Assembly: GCF_023100945.1 (NCBI RefSeq)
Contig: NZ_CP064689.1
Coordinates: forward strand, 310,001 to 374,000
DNA from: Bradyrhizobium sp. 200
GTDB taxonomy: Bacteria > Pseudomonadota > Alphaproteobacteria > Rhizobiales > Xanthobacteraceae
Length of the DNA stretch: 64,000 bases
Direction: 5' to 3'
Shown: positions 9,526 to 18,020 of the stretch, piece by piece
How the letters are laid out: each line of letters begins with the position of its first letter
Position numbering within the stretch: the stretch's first letter is position 1
Notes under the pieces: generated by a model
What the model was told of the DNA's origin: nothing
Databases searched by the model: none
What the model saw: only the letters and a program-made list of their open reading frames with translations
Translations under genes and position numbers: made by a program

Positions 9526-9551
9526 CCAGATAACGCAAGGGAGAGACGCAA

Positions 9552-10052
9552 ATGTCCGCAACATTCCGCCCGTCACCGATATCGGAAAGCCGTCCGTTCT
9601 ACCTCGCCATCATCGCCGGGCTCGCCTGCGCCTTCGTCATCGGCAAGACGCTGCCATCGACCTGGGACGCGATCTCGGCGGTGATCGAGCCGCTATGCAT
9701 GAGCAGCGATCCGGCGGGTTCGACACAGGACGTCGTCGAGCCGATAAGCTCGCATGCATTGCCGAACGTGCCGGGCAAGCGCGTGACGATCGTGCGCGTG
9801 TTCTATGGCCCCGGCGGGTTCACGCCTGCGCACCGGCATGCCGGTTCGGTCACCGCCTATGTCACCAAGGGCGAAATCCGCTCGCAATTGGCGGGCGGTC
9901 CGGTTGAAACGTTTGGCGTTGGTCAGTCGTTCTTCGAACCGCCCGGCGCCGTGCATCTGGTGTCGGCCAATGCCAGCATGACCGAGCCTGCCGAATTGAT
10001 CGCGGTGTTCGTGGCTGACGAAGGCGCGCAACTCACGACGCTCGTGAAGTGA
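9552..10052 (+). CDS. Membrane-anchored cupin-domain protein
   Basis: A 166-residue protein with one hydrophobic segment (about 18-38), probably a signal anchor, and a single cupin_2 domain (about 75-155). The metal-binding face is suggested by PAHRHAG and the later PPGAVHLV histidine. Small anchored cupins of this kind are common in Bradyrhizobium and have no firm biochemical role; they may bind a metal or a small ligand in the periplasm. GGGAGAGACGCAA directly upstream supplies a good ribosome binding site for ATG 9552. Confidence 0.8.
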   Translation: MSATFRPSPISESRPFYLAIIAGLACAFVIGKTLPSTWDAISAVIEPLCMSSDPAGSTQDVVEPISSHALPNVPGKRVTIVRVFYGPGGFTPAHRHAGSVTAYVTKGEIRSQLAGGPVETFGVGQSFFEPPGAVHLVSANASMTEPAELIAVFVADEGAQLTTLVK

Positions 10053-10063
10053 AGCGCAGATCG

Positions 10064-10095
10064 TAGGGTGGGCACGCTGCGCTTTGCCCACCCTA
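10064..10095. terminator. Inverted repeat between convergent genes
   Basis: Arms TAGGGTGGGCA and TGCCCACCCTA (11 bp, perfect) flank a 10-base loop between the convergent cupin and P450 genes. There is no U-run, so it is either a bidirectional stem or one member of a dispersed repeat rather than a textbook intrinsic terminator. Confidence 0.5.
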
Positions 10096-10114
10096 TACAC
10101 CAACGCGCTAAACG

Positions 10115-11491
10115 TCACGCCGCCTTCAACACCACGCGCAGACCATCCCGCGGTTTCGGGATCGGCCACATCTGCCAGTCCGGTTTGTAACCCGGCTCCA
10201 GTGACACTTCGAGATTCTGCAGGAAATGCCGCGCAAAACATTTCGCCTGCATGTAGGCGAAGTGCAGGCCGAGGCACATATGCGCGCCGCCGCCATAAGG
10301 CACCCAGGCGAAGCGATGGCGGTTGCGCTGTGCTTCGTCAGAGAAACGCATCGGATCGAACTTATCCGGCTCTAGCCAGATCTCCGGCATATGGTGCGTG
10401 AACAGCGGGTTGACGCCGACCAGCGTGCCGGCGGGAAGGTCGTACCCCCTGAACGAAAAGTCGCGCACCGCGCGGCGCGGCATCGACGGCACCGGCGGCT
10501 TCAGTCGCAGCGCTTCCTTGAACGCCATTTCCGACAGCGGCATCTTTTCGAGATTGTCGATGCTGGAGGGATCGTTGGCCTCGATGCCGAGGCCTGTGAC
10601 TTCCTCGCGCAACTGCTGCTGCCATTCGGGGTGGGCGGCAAGCTCGCCGACAAAAGAGGTCAGCGACGATGTCAGCGTGTCATGCGCCGCCATCATCAGA
10701 AAACTCATGTGGTCGATGATGTCCTGGGTTGACAGCAGCGCGCCGTCCTCGTGCGTCGCCTGGCACAGTTGCGAGAATAAGTCATCGCCGCCGCCCCGCG
10801 CGCGGCGGATCGGAATTTGCTCGGCGAAGTAGGCAACAATCCGCTTGCGGCCTGCGACGCCACGGCCCATCTGCGTGAACGGCAGCGGCCGCCGGATCGG
10901 CGCCACGGCTGCGGCCACCATGTCGATGAAGGCGCGGGTGATCTCGTCGACCTCAGGCCCGATGTCGGCGCCGAGGAACGACGTCGCCGCCAGATCGAGC
11001 GTGAGCTGCTTCATCGCCGGATACACCAGCATCTCGCCCGGTTGCGCCCTCCATTGCTTGACCCGCGCGGCAATGCCGCGGTCGAGATCGACGAGGTAGG
11101 ACTTCATCGGCCCTGACTTGAACGCGACCGACAGCGCGCGGCGGTGCAGGCGGTGTTCTTCAAAGTCCAGCAGCATCAGCCCGCGCGGAAACAACAGGCC
11201 GAGGATCGGTCCCCAGCCATGGGTGGAGGAGAACAGGCGCGCCTGGTCGAACAGCACGAGTTCGTTGGCCTCGGGCCCGAGCATCGTCACACTGGTCTCG
11301 CCGAACAGATGGGTGCGGTAGATCAGACCGTATTTGGCGGCCGACTTCTCAATCTGTCCTTTGGGATCGGCCAGCACCGCCAGCGTGTTGCCGATGAACG
11401 GCCAACCCTCGTTACCGGGAATGTGCCGTAACGCCTTGGGGTTCGGCGGCACCGGGATATTGACGGGAGAAGCAATACTCTGCATCGACAT
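10115..11491 (-). CDS. Cytochrome P450
   Basis: A full-length 458-residue bacterial P450 without a membrane anchor. It has the heme-cysteine loop YGGGAHMCLG (Cys406; Tyr replaces the usual Phe at the loop start), the K-helix ExxR as KEALR, and an I-helix AAHDTLTS in place of the usual AGxDT. The N-terminal 'PFIGNTL' style resembles the CYP120/CYP26-like group, suggesting a hydrophobic terpenoid or fatty substrate, but this is inference. No ferredoxin or reductase gene is adjacent, so redox partners must come from elsewhere. It lies about 310 bp downstream of the luciferase-like gene on the same strand. Confidence 0.92.
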   Translation of the reverse strand: MSMQSIASPVNIPVPPNPKALRHIPGNEGWPFIGNTLAVLADPKGQIEKSAAKYGLIYRTHLFGETSVTMLGPEANELVLFDQARLFSSTHGWGPILGLLFPRGLMLLDFEEHRLHRRALSVAFKSGPMKSYLVDLDRGIAARVKQWRAQPGEMLVYPAMKQLTLDLAATSFLGADIGPEVDEITRAFIDMVAAAVAPIRRPLPFTQMGRGVAGRKRIVAYFAEQIPIRRARGGGDDLFSQLCQATHEDGALLSTQDIIDHMSFLMMAAHDTLTSSLTSFVGELAAHPEWQQQLREEVTGLGIEANDPSSIDNLEKMPLSEMAFKEALRLKPPVPSMPRRAVRDFSFRGYDLPAGTLVGVNPLFTHHMPEIWLEPDKFDPMRFSDEAQRNRHRFAWVPYGGGAHMCLGLHFAYMQAKCFARHFLQNLEVSLEPGYKPDWQMWPIPKPRDGLRVVLKAA

Positions 11492-11658
11492 GGCAATTGC
11501 TCCGGTTGGGTCTCGGAATCGTAAATATTATCACCTTGTTGGCGGCTTTGTCGCGGCCTGAATATTGGCGCGGCGGGGCTCGGGTCTAGCCGGCCCGATA
11601 AATAACTCTTTGTTCCAATGCGGCAAAGCGGGTGCCTGCCAGGCAAAAGTGCTAGCCC

Positions 11659-11771
11659 CGTCATTGCCTGCGACAAACGCGAAGCGTTTGCGCAAGGGAG
11701 CGTCCGCGACGAAGCAATCCATGCCTCCGCGTGCGGCGCTACGGATTGCTTCGCTTCGCTCGCAATGACGG
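11659..11771. repeat. Family A palindromic repeat, copy 2 (interrupted left arm)
   Basis: The right arm (about 11741-11771) is intact. The left arm begins CGTCATTGC, is interrupted by ~40 bp containing its own small stem (AAACGC-GAA-GCGTTT), and resumes as CGAAGCAATCCAT. It fills much of the 311-bp gap between the P450 and luciferase-like genes; nothing else was seen in that gap. Confidence 0.75.
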
Positions 11772-11802
11772 TGATGGGCCGGTGGCTCCTAACGCTTTGC
11801 AA

Positions 11803-13044
11803 TCACGCCTTGCGCTTCGCCGCTTCCTTCTGCAGGTCGGGCGCGTTGATGGTCGGGATCGCCACGCGGCCCGGGCCGGTATGGGCGAGCGCCGCAGCGG
11901 CCTTTTCATTCTCCATGATCTTCGCCATGACGGCCTGACCCGCGCGCTCGAACACCGCGCGGTTCTCGACCAGGAATTTCTGAGACTCGCGCAGCTTCGC
12001 GGCGTAGCCGTTGATTTCCGGGATCACATAGCGCGCCACCATGTCCCAGCTTCGGCGGGTGTTTTCCGGATTGGCCCAGTCGTGCACGAAGCCGATGATG
12101 GCGCCGACGCCGCCCGAGACATGCATCAGGTTCTTGATGGTTTTGACGAGGTCATCGGGTGTGCCGATGGTGGAGGCGGCGTTCTCGCCGCCCGCGGTTT
12201 TCTCGACCGCATCCTCGGGCGAGGTGAACGGCTCCAGACCCGGCCGCTGCAGCGTGCGGACGTTATATTCATTGTGCCAGCGCATCAGGCCGGGACCGGC
12301 CTCGCGCTCCGCCTGTTCTCGGGTCTCGGCGATGTGCCAACTCAATAGCACGCGCCAGTCGGAACGGCTGACGGTGGTGCCGGCCTTCTTCGCGGCATCC
12401 TCGGCAAAGTCCCATTGCGTCGGCAGCGCCATCAGGCCCTGCGTCGACATCGAGCCGAGCGAGATGATGCCGATGCCGTATTTGCCGGCGAGCGTCATGC
12501 CCGAGGGCGAGATCTGCGAGGCCACCACGAACGGCATGTCTTCCTGCAGTGGCAATAGCTGCAGCGCGGCGTCCTGCATGGTGAACCAGTCGCTCCTGGC
12601 GGTGACGCGCTCGCCCCTAAACAGGCGGCGGATGATCGCGATCGCCTCGTCCTGGCGGTCGCGCTGCGTCATCGGGTCGATGCCGAGCGTGTGCGCGTCG
12701 GACGCCAGCGCACCCGGGCCGGAGCCGAAGATCGCGCGCCCGCCGGTCATCCAGTCGAGTTGCACCATGCGCTGCGCAACGTTGTAGGGATGGTGATAGG
12801 GCAGCGAGACCACGCCGGTTCCGAGCTTGATGCGCTTGGTGCGTTCGCCGGCGGCGGCCAAAAACATTTCCGGCGAGGCGATCATTTCCCAGCCCGAGGA
12901 ATGATGCTCGCCGCACCAGAATTCGTCGTAGCCGAGCGCGTCGATCTGCTCGACGAAATCGAGGTCGCGGCGGAACTGCAGTAGCGGATTCTCGCCGATC
13001 GGATGATGCGGGGCGAGAAAGGCTCCGAATTTCAGACGTGCCAT
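11803..13044 (-). CDS. LLM-class flavin-dependent oxidoreductase (limonene-monooxygenase-like)
   Basis: A 413-residue luciferase-like TIM barrel. The N-terminal MARLKFGAFLAPHHP, WCGEHHSSGWE and GTGVVSLPYHHP motifs are characteristic of the flavin monooxygenase group that includes limonene 1,2-monooxygenase. It should use reduced FMN and oxygen on a small hydrophobic substrate; a flavin reductase is not adjacent. A P450 lies downstream on the same strand, which suggests, without proving, a shared terpenoid or xenobiotic theme. ATG 13044 has AGAGAATC upstream and is the natural family start. Confidence 0.87.
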   Translation of the reverse strand: MARLKFGAFLAPHHPIGENPLLQFRRDLDFVEQIDALGYDEFWCGEHHSSGWEMIASPEMFLAAAGERTKRIKLGTGVVSLPYHHPYNVAQRMVQLDWMTGGRAIFGSGPGALASDAHTLGIDPMTQRDRQDEAIAIIRRLFRGERVTARSDWFTMQDAALQLLPLQEDMPFVVASQISPSGMTLAGKYGIGIISLGSMSTQGLMALPTQWDFAEDAAKKAGTTVSRSDWRVLLSWHIAETREQAEREAGPGLMRWHNEYNVRTLQRPGLEPFTSPEDAVEKTAGGENAASTIGTPDDLVKTIKNLMHVSGGVGAIIGFVHDWANPENTRRSWDMVARYVIPEINGYAAKLRESQKFLVENRAVFERAGQAVMAKIMENEKAAAALAHTGPGRVAIPTINAPDLQKEAAKRKA

Positions 13045-13391
13045 GGGTGATTCTCTCCGGATTTATTGTTTTTTAAAGCGCTCGGGTCACAAGGTACGGG
13101 GAGGGCAGGGGCAACGCAATGCTCGAAGCCGGGCCGCCAGCGCATGGTTGTCGCGCAAACTCGGGCCACGTGCCGTGGCCCGGAATTATTCGCCCCGAAC
13201 GATCCTTGACAATTATTTTGGCGCAACGGCGATGCTGCTTGGTCGCACCCAGACGACGTCTCGTTCATGAAAGGATTGGAATCGGTTAGCCGGCTTCTGC
13301 CGCCGTGCGGGTTGCCGCCTTTGCCCGGCGCGAGCAGACCTCGCTTACCTCCGGGGTAATCGCTGACATGACCGGATTCTGAGATCATCCG
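13045..13391. other. 347-bp divergent intergenic region
   Basis: This separates the luciferase-like gene from the MFS gene. It contains a 9-bp hairpin (13162-13182, arms CGGGCCACG/CGTGGCCCG) and an isolated TTGACA at 13206 with no convincing -10 at 17 bp. I saw no supported gene. Promoters for both flanking genes presumably lie here. Confidence 0.5.
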
Positions 13392-14828
13392 ATGCAACAG
13401 ATTCCGGAAGGCCCGTTTCTCATGCATCAGATCGTTACCAATCCCATCGATACTTCGCGCCGCTGGTGGGTGCTTGCGACCGTCGTCGCGGCGCAATTCA
13501 TGTTCGGCGTCGATGCCTTCATCGTCAACGTCGCGATCCCGACCATTGCGGTCGAGCTGCATGCGAGCGCGGCGCAGATCGAGGCTGTCATCGCGATTTA
13601 CCTGATCGCCTATGGCACGCTGGTCGTCACCGGCGGGCGGCTCGGCGATATCTACGGCACGCGAAACGTGTTCATCGCGGGCGTGGCGGGCTTCACCGTC
13701 ACCTCGCTGTGGTGCGCGCTGGCGCAATCCGGCCCTGAATTGATCGCAGCACGGCTGGCGCAAGGCGCGACCGCGGCGTTGATGGTGCCGCAGGTGCTTG
13801 CCACCATTCACTTGCTGTTCGCGGATGACTCGCGTGCTCGCGCCTTCGGCATCTATGGCATCGTGCTCGGGCTAGCCGGTGCGGCCGGTTTCCTGCTCGG
13901 CGGCCTCCTGGTCACGCTCGATCTCGCGGGGCTCGGTTGGCGCGCGGTGTTTTTCGTCAACGTGCCCTTTGGAGCGATCATTATCGCCGCGGCCTGGATG
14001 ATTATGCCGATGGTGCCTCGGCGCGCCGCCACGCGGCTCGATATTCCCGGCGCCATCGTGCTGTTTCTCGGCCTGCTATGCCTGATCGGCCCGCTGCTGT
14101 TCGGCCATGATGTGCACTGGTCGCCTATTGTCTGGCTGGTGATGGCGGTCGGTGCGATCATCGTTGCCGCCTTCCTGCGGCTGGAGCGCGCGGTCGCCTG
14201 CCGCGGCGGCATGCCGTTGATCGACCTTTCGCTGCTGACGGACAAGGCGTTCATGCGCGGGCTTGCCGCCGTGTTCTTTTTCTTCTTCGCCAATTTGTCG
14301 TTCTATCTCGTCATGACGATCTACATGCAGAAGGGGCTGCATATTCCGCCGCTGCAGGCCGGCCTCGTGTTCGTGCCGCTGGCGCTGACCTTCGTGGCCG
14401 CCTCGCGGCATAGTGGAATGCGGGCCAAACGTCGCGGTACGCTGGTGCTGATCGAGGGCTGCGCGGTGCAGATTGCGGGCCTTGCGGTGTTGGTAATGGC
14501 GATCGAATGGATCGATAAGCCGTCCGCGATGGTTCTTGCCCTGGTGCTGACGATCTTCGGCTACGGCCAGGGGCTCGTTATGGCGCCGTTGTCGAGCGCC
14601 GTGCTCTCGACCGTAAAGCCGGCCAGCGCCGGCGCCGGCTCCGGCATGTATGGCACGACGGCGCAAATCGCCAATGCGGCCGGTGTGGCCGCGATCGGTG
14701 CTGTGTTCTTCGCGATCGAATCGAATCAGTCGAGCCGGCCGGCGTTATTTGCTGCGTGCGCGCTGTTTGTGTTGTCGATTATCGCCTGCGCCGCATTCCT
14801 GACATGGATGCGTCGGGTCACGGGATGA
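13392..14828 (+). CDS. MFS transporter, DHA2 (14-helix drug exporter) type
   Basis: A 478-residue polytopic protein with about 14 hydrophobic helices. The region 'FMFGVDAFIVNVAIPTIA' matches the helix-1 motif of DHA2 proton-driven exporters, and GRLGDIYGTRNVF is the loop 2-3 motif. Such proteins expel drugs or hydrophobic compounds across the inner membrane. No adaptor or regulator gene is adjacent. ATG 13392 is used here; ATG 13422 is also possible. Confidence 0.87.
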   Translation: MQQIPEGPFLMHQIVTNPIDTSRRWWVLATVVAAQFMFGVDAFIVNVAIPTIAVELHASAAQIEAVIAIYLIAYGTLVVTGGRLGDIYGTRNVFIAGVAGFTVTSLWCALAQSGPELIAARLAQGATAALMVPQVLATIHLLFADDSRARAFGIYGIVLGLAGAAGFLLGGLLVTLDLAGLGWRAVFFVNVPFGAIIIAAAWMIMPMVPRRAATRLDIPGAIVLFLGLLCLIGPLLFGHDVHWSPIVWLVMAVGAIIVAAFLRLERAVACRGGMPLIDLSLLTDKAFMRGLAAVFFFFFANLSFYLVMTIYMQKGLHIPPLQAGLVFVPLALTFVAASRHSGMRAKRRGTLVLIEGCAVQIAGLAVLVMAIEWIDKPSAMVLALVLTIFGYGQGLVMAPLSSAVLSTVKPASAGAGSGMYGTTAQIANAAGVAAIGAVFFAIESNQSSRPALFAACALFVLSIIACAAFLTWMRRVTG

Positions 14829-14951
14829 CAAATTAACGTCAATTGCCAAAATTTGATTGTGGGGAATGACAGTGCACGGTCTTTTTATTTTGCAGTGCAA
14901 CAACTATCTGTTTTGGGTAGCGTTAAGAAACAATCGCCCCAGGAGCTCTCG

Positions 14952-16172
14952 TTGTCGCTCGCAAAGAACGTCGAATTCTTGCGCCATTTCCCGAAGCTGA
15001 ACGGGTTCAATGGCTTGGGAATCTATGGCCGAACTGCATCGGCGGGGGCGGAGAGTCCGCTCGTTGAAATCGACGGATTCGGCACCAATCCCGGCGCGCT
15101 AAAAATGTTCGCCTATGTGCCGGAGCAATTGCCGCGCGCGTCCGCGCTCGTCGTCGTCCTGCACGGCTGCGGCCAGACCGCGGCAGGTTACGATTTCGGC
15201 ACCGGCTGGTCGACGCTCGCCAAGCGCTATGGCTTTGCGTTGCTGATGCCCGAGCAGCAGGCCGCGAATAACGCCAACACCTGTTTCAACTGGTTCAACC
15301 CGGGCGACATCGCGCGCGGCCGGGGCGAAGCCGCTTCGATCCGGCAGATGGTCGCGCGGATGGTCGCCGATCACAAAATCGATGCCCGTCGTATCTATAT
15401 CACCGGACTTTCCGCCGGCGGCGCGATGACGTCGGTGATGCTGGCGACCTATCCGGAAGTGTTCGCGGGCGGCGCCATCATCGCCGGTCTGCCCTATGGC
15501 ATCGCCAGCAATGTCCGGGAAGCGCTCGGCGGCATGATGCAGTCGACGTCGCGCCCCGCCGGCAAACTGGGCGATCTCGTCCGCAAGGCGTCCAAGCACA
15601 AGGGGCCGTGGCCGAAAGTGTCGGTGTGGCACGGCAGCGCCGATCGCACCGTCAACCCCGGCAACGCCAATGAGATCGCCAAGCAATGGCTCGATGTCCA
15701 CGGCCTGCCGGCCGCGCCGATGTCGACAGGGGATGTCGACGGCCACCCGCGCGACGTCTGGTGGAACGAAGACGGCGAGACCGTCGTCGAATCCTACACC
15801 ATATCAGACATGGCCCATGGCACGCCGCTGGGGCTCGCCGGCAACGACGAGCGCTATGGCGCGGAAGGCGCGTTCCTGATCGAGGCGGGAATTTCCTCGT
15901 CCTATCACATCGCTGATTTCTTCGGCCTCACCGATCGCGTCAGCCCGGTCAGCGAAGCGGCCAAGGAAGCGGCCAAGCCGACGCCGTCGTCGAAGACCGT
16001 TCGATCCGCTGCCACGGAATCCCTGCAGTCGTCCGATCTCGCCGCCACGCTCTGGTCGAGGGCCCACAAGCCGGTTCGCCAGCCAAAGCCGGCGCCGCGC
16101 GAACCGAAGCGCGGCATCGATGTCGGCGCCGTCATCACCCGCGCGCTGACGGCGGCGGGACTGATGAAGTAG
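14952..16172 (+). CDS. PHB depolymerase family esterase
   Basis: An alpha/beta hydrolase of the Esterase_PHB family, about 406 residues. The oxyanion motif VLHGCGQTA is followed by the lipase box GLSAGG, an aspartate in HGSADRTV and a histidine in MAHGTPLG, giving a complete Ser-Asp-His triad. Relatives hydrolyse short-chain polyhydroxybutyrate or feruloyl/acetyl esters; the polymer substrate here is not proven. No clear signal peptide is present. TTG 14952 is chosen because AGGAG sits at 14941-14945, six bases upstream; the in-frame TTG at 14853 has no such site. The C-terminal ~80 residues are proline/lysine-rich and probably unstructured. Confidence 0.85.
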   Translation: MSLAKNVEFLRHFPKLNGFNGLGIYGRTASAGAESPLVEIDGFGTNPGALKMFAYVPEQLPRASALVVVLHGCGQTAAGYDFGTGWSTLAKRYGFALLMPEQQAANNANTCFNWFNPGDIARGRGEAASIRQMVARMVADHKIDARRIYITGLSAGGAMTSVMLATYPEVFAGGAIIAGLPYGIASNVREALGGMMQSTSRPAGKLGDLVRKASKHKGPWPKVSVWHGSADRTVNPGNANEIAKQWLDVHGLPAAPMSTGDVDGHPRDVWWNEDGETVVESYTISDMAHGTPLGLAGNDERYGAEGAFLIEAGISSSYHIADFFGLTDRVSPVSEAAKEAAKPTPSSKTVRSAATESLQSSDLAATLWSRAHKPVRQPKPAPREPKRGIDVGAVITRALTAAGLMK

Positions 16173-16208
16173 CCGGGGCATAACCCCGGTCAGGCGGATA
16201 ATTTCAGC

Positions 16209-16901
16209 TCACATCTCGCCGTTGATGAACAGATTGGTCATCCGCTCCTGGCCGATGCTCGAGCCCGCGCCATGGCCGCAGATAAAGCCGACATCGTCGC
16301 CGAGCGGCAGCAGCTTTTCCTTGATCGAGTTGATCAGCGTGGCGTGGCTGCCGCCGGGCAGGTCGGTGCGCCCGACCGAGCCGTTGAACAGGACGTCGCC
16401 GACATGGGCGAAGCGCAATTCCTTGTTGAAGAACACCACGCTGCCTGGTGAGTGGCCGGGGCAGTGCAGGATGTCGAAGGTGAGATCGCCGATCGAGACC
16501 GAATCGCCTTCGTCGAGCCAGCGGTCGGGCCCGAAATTGCGCACATCCGTCATGCCGAAGCGCTCGCCGCTCGAGACGACATTGTCGAGCAGGTATTTGT
16601 CGGCGATGTGCGGGCCCTCGATCTTGACCTGCAGCGTGTCGCGCAGCTCGGCGGCGCCGCCGACATGGTCGATATGGCCGTGCGTCAGCCAGATCTTCTC
16701 GACCGTGACGCCGGTCTGCTTGATCGCCTCCAGGATCTTGGGAACGTCCCCGCCGGGGTCGATCACCACGGCCTTCTTGGAGGGCTCGTGCCAGATGATG
16801 GTGCAGTTCTGCTCGAACAGCGTCACCGGCACGATCATCGCGCCGGCCTTCGCTTGATTCTCGGCCTGGGTCTCGGTTTTGTCATCCATGGCGGGCACCA
16901 T
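16209..16901 (-). CDS. MBL-fold metallo-hydrolase (glyoxalase II-like)
   Basis: A 230-residue metallo-beta-lactamase-fold protein. The zinc signature THGHIDH, the downstream CPGHSPGS histidine, an aspartate in VGDVLF and ICGHG near the C-terminus complete a binuclear site. It resembles the YcbL/GloB-like hydrolases that cleave glutathione or other thioesters, so a thioester hydrolase is likely. ATG 16901 has AAGGTAG just upstream; ATG 16889 is an alternative. It is divergent from the RMD1-like gene. Confidence 0.87.
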   Translation of the reverse strand: MVPAMDDKTETQAENQAKAGAMIVPVTLFEQNCTIIWHEPSKKAVVIDPGGDVPKILEAIKQTGVTVEKIWLTHGHIDHVGGAAELRDTLQVKIEGPHIADKYLLDNVVSSGERFGMTDVRNFGPDRWLDEGDSVSIGDLTFDILHCPGHSPGSVVFFNKELRFAHVGDVLFNGSVGRTDLPGGSHATLINSIKEKLLPLGDDVGFICGHGAGSSIGQERMTNLFINGEM

Positions 16902-16990
16902 ATTCTACCTTGAAAAGGGGTCAACACGGACGGGAACCGGCATGGGGTCCGTTTCAGTCCGTGGTAGGATTTGCACGGAAGGAATATCTA

Positions 16991-17866
16991 GTGGCGAAAG
17001 ACGGAAATCGCATCGGCGCGGACCGCGATTTCGGCCGGGATGCGCAGGTCATGAACCAGGCCTCCAAATCGCCGCCCGGCGGGACCCGAACGACGGCCCG
17101 GGCGTTTTTTGTCAGCGATCGCCTCAATACGTCAGGCCTCGAGCGCGGCGACGTGCTGGCAACGACGCCGCTGGCGTTTCGCGTCAATGAGAATGGTGTC
17201 GCGGTTCTCTTCCGCTATGGCGTGGTGGTCCTGATCGGGCTGAATGCGCTGGAAGAGGAGGAATTCCTGCGCGGCCTGGACCACCGCATGACGGGGAAGT
17301 TTGCGCGGCGCGACGAGGAAATCGCGATCCTCGAGCAGGCCCCCGAAAGGGAGGACCAGATTCCGCCCGGCGGTCCGATCTGCCTGCAAAGCCTGTCGTC
17401 TGACCGGCTGATCCTGATCAGCGAGGCGCTGGCGAAGAGCGTCGTCCTGGCGCGGCATGAACGCGAGGTTGCCAGCGTCTTTGACACGACCGAACCGGTC
17501 GCGCGGGAGCTGGCGCAGAGCGGGCGCATGCGTGGCAGCCGGCGCTCGATCCTGAAAAACATCGGCAATGCGCTTTTGGTACGGCACCGGGTGTCGGGAC
17601 CGGTTGAAGTGGGAGAAAAGCCCGACGTGCTCTGGGACAAGCCGCATCTGGAGCGGCTGTATGCCCGCCTGGAGGATGAGTACGAGCTCAGGGAGCGCGC
17701 CGAATCGCTGAACGGCAAGCTCGCCGTGATTGCCGAGAGCGCGCAGGTCTTGACCGATATCATCGACACGCGTCGCTCGCTGCGGCTCGAAGTGATTATC
17801 GTGCTGCTGATCCTGTTTGAGGTGATTATCACGATCTATCAGCTCGCCATGGGCCGGCATCCCTGA
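16991..17866 (+). CDS. RMD1/YagE (DUF155) family protein
   Basis: About 291 residues. It has the features of the RMD1/YagE (DUF155) group: a soluble N-terminal part with FRYGVVVLIG, a central acidic patch, a helical region (ERLYARLEDEYELRERAE) and a C-terminal hydrophobic segment (about residues 268-288). In eukaryotes relatives act at mitochondrial membranes or microtubules; the bacterial role is unknown. GTG 16991 is preferred because AGGAA lies at about 16980-16984; the TTG at 16910 would add ~27 residues with no supporting site. A family E repeat follows. Confidence 0.75.
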   Translation: MAKDGNRIGADRDFGRDAQVMNQASKSPPGGTRTTARAFFVSDRLNTSGLERGDVLATTPLAFRVNENGVAVLFRYGVVVLIGLNALEEEEFLRGLDHRMTGKFARRDEEIAILEQAPEREDQIPPGGPICLQSLSSDRLILISEALAKSVVLARHEREVASVFDTTEPVARELAQSGRMRGSRRSILKNIGNALLVRHRVSGPVEVGEKPDVLWDKPHLERLYARLEDEYELRERAESLNGKLAVIAESAQVLTDIIDTRRSLRLEVIIVLLILFEVIITIYQLAMGRHP

Positions 17867-17871
17867 GCTCT

Positions 17872-18000
17872 GTCGTCCCGGCCAAGCGAAGCGCGAGCCG
17901 GGACCCATACGCCGCGGCCCATCCGTGCAGCGCAGGAGTTAGACGTCTTTCTAACCAACAAGCATTTGTGGTTATGGGTCCCCGCGTTCGCGGGGACGAC
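17872..18000. repeat. Family E palindromic repeat, copy 1
   Basis: Outer arms GTCGTCCC and GGGGACGAC enclose inner stems (CGAAGCGCGAGCCGGGACCC; CCCGCGTTCGCGGGG). It occupies the gap between the convergent RMD1-like and VWA genes. A short relative is at 26097-26123. Confidence 0.7.
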
Positions 18001-18020
18001 CCGTCGCTACCGTCAACATC

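Noticed and set aside
13206..13234. TTGACA as a promoter before the MFS gene
   Set aside because: The -10 position (GCGATG) does not match the consensus and spacing alternatives are no better.
13032..13811. A 259-codon minus-strand frame across the divergent gap into the MFS gene
   Set aside because: Composition and lack of domains indicate a shadow of the MFS gene.
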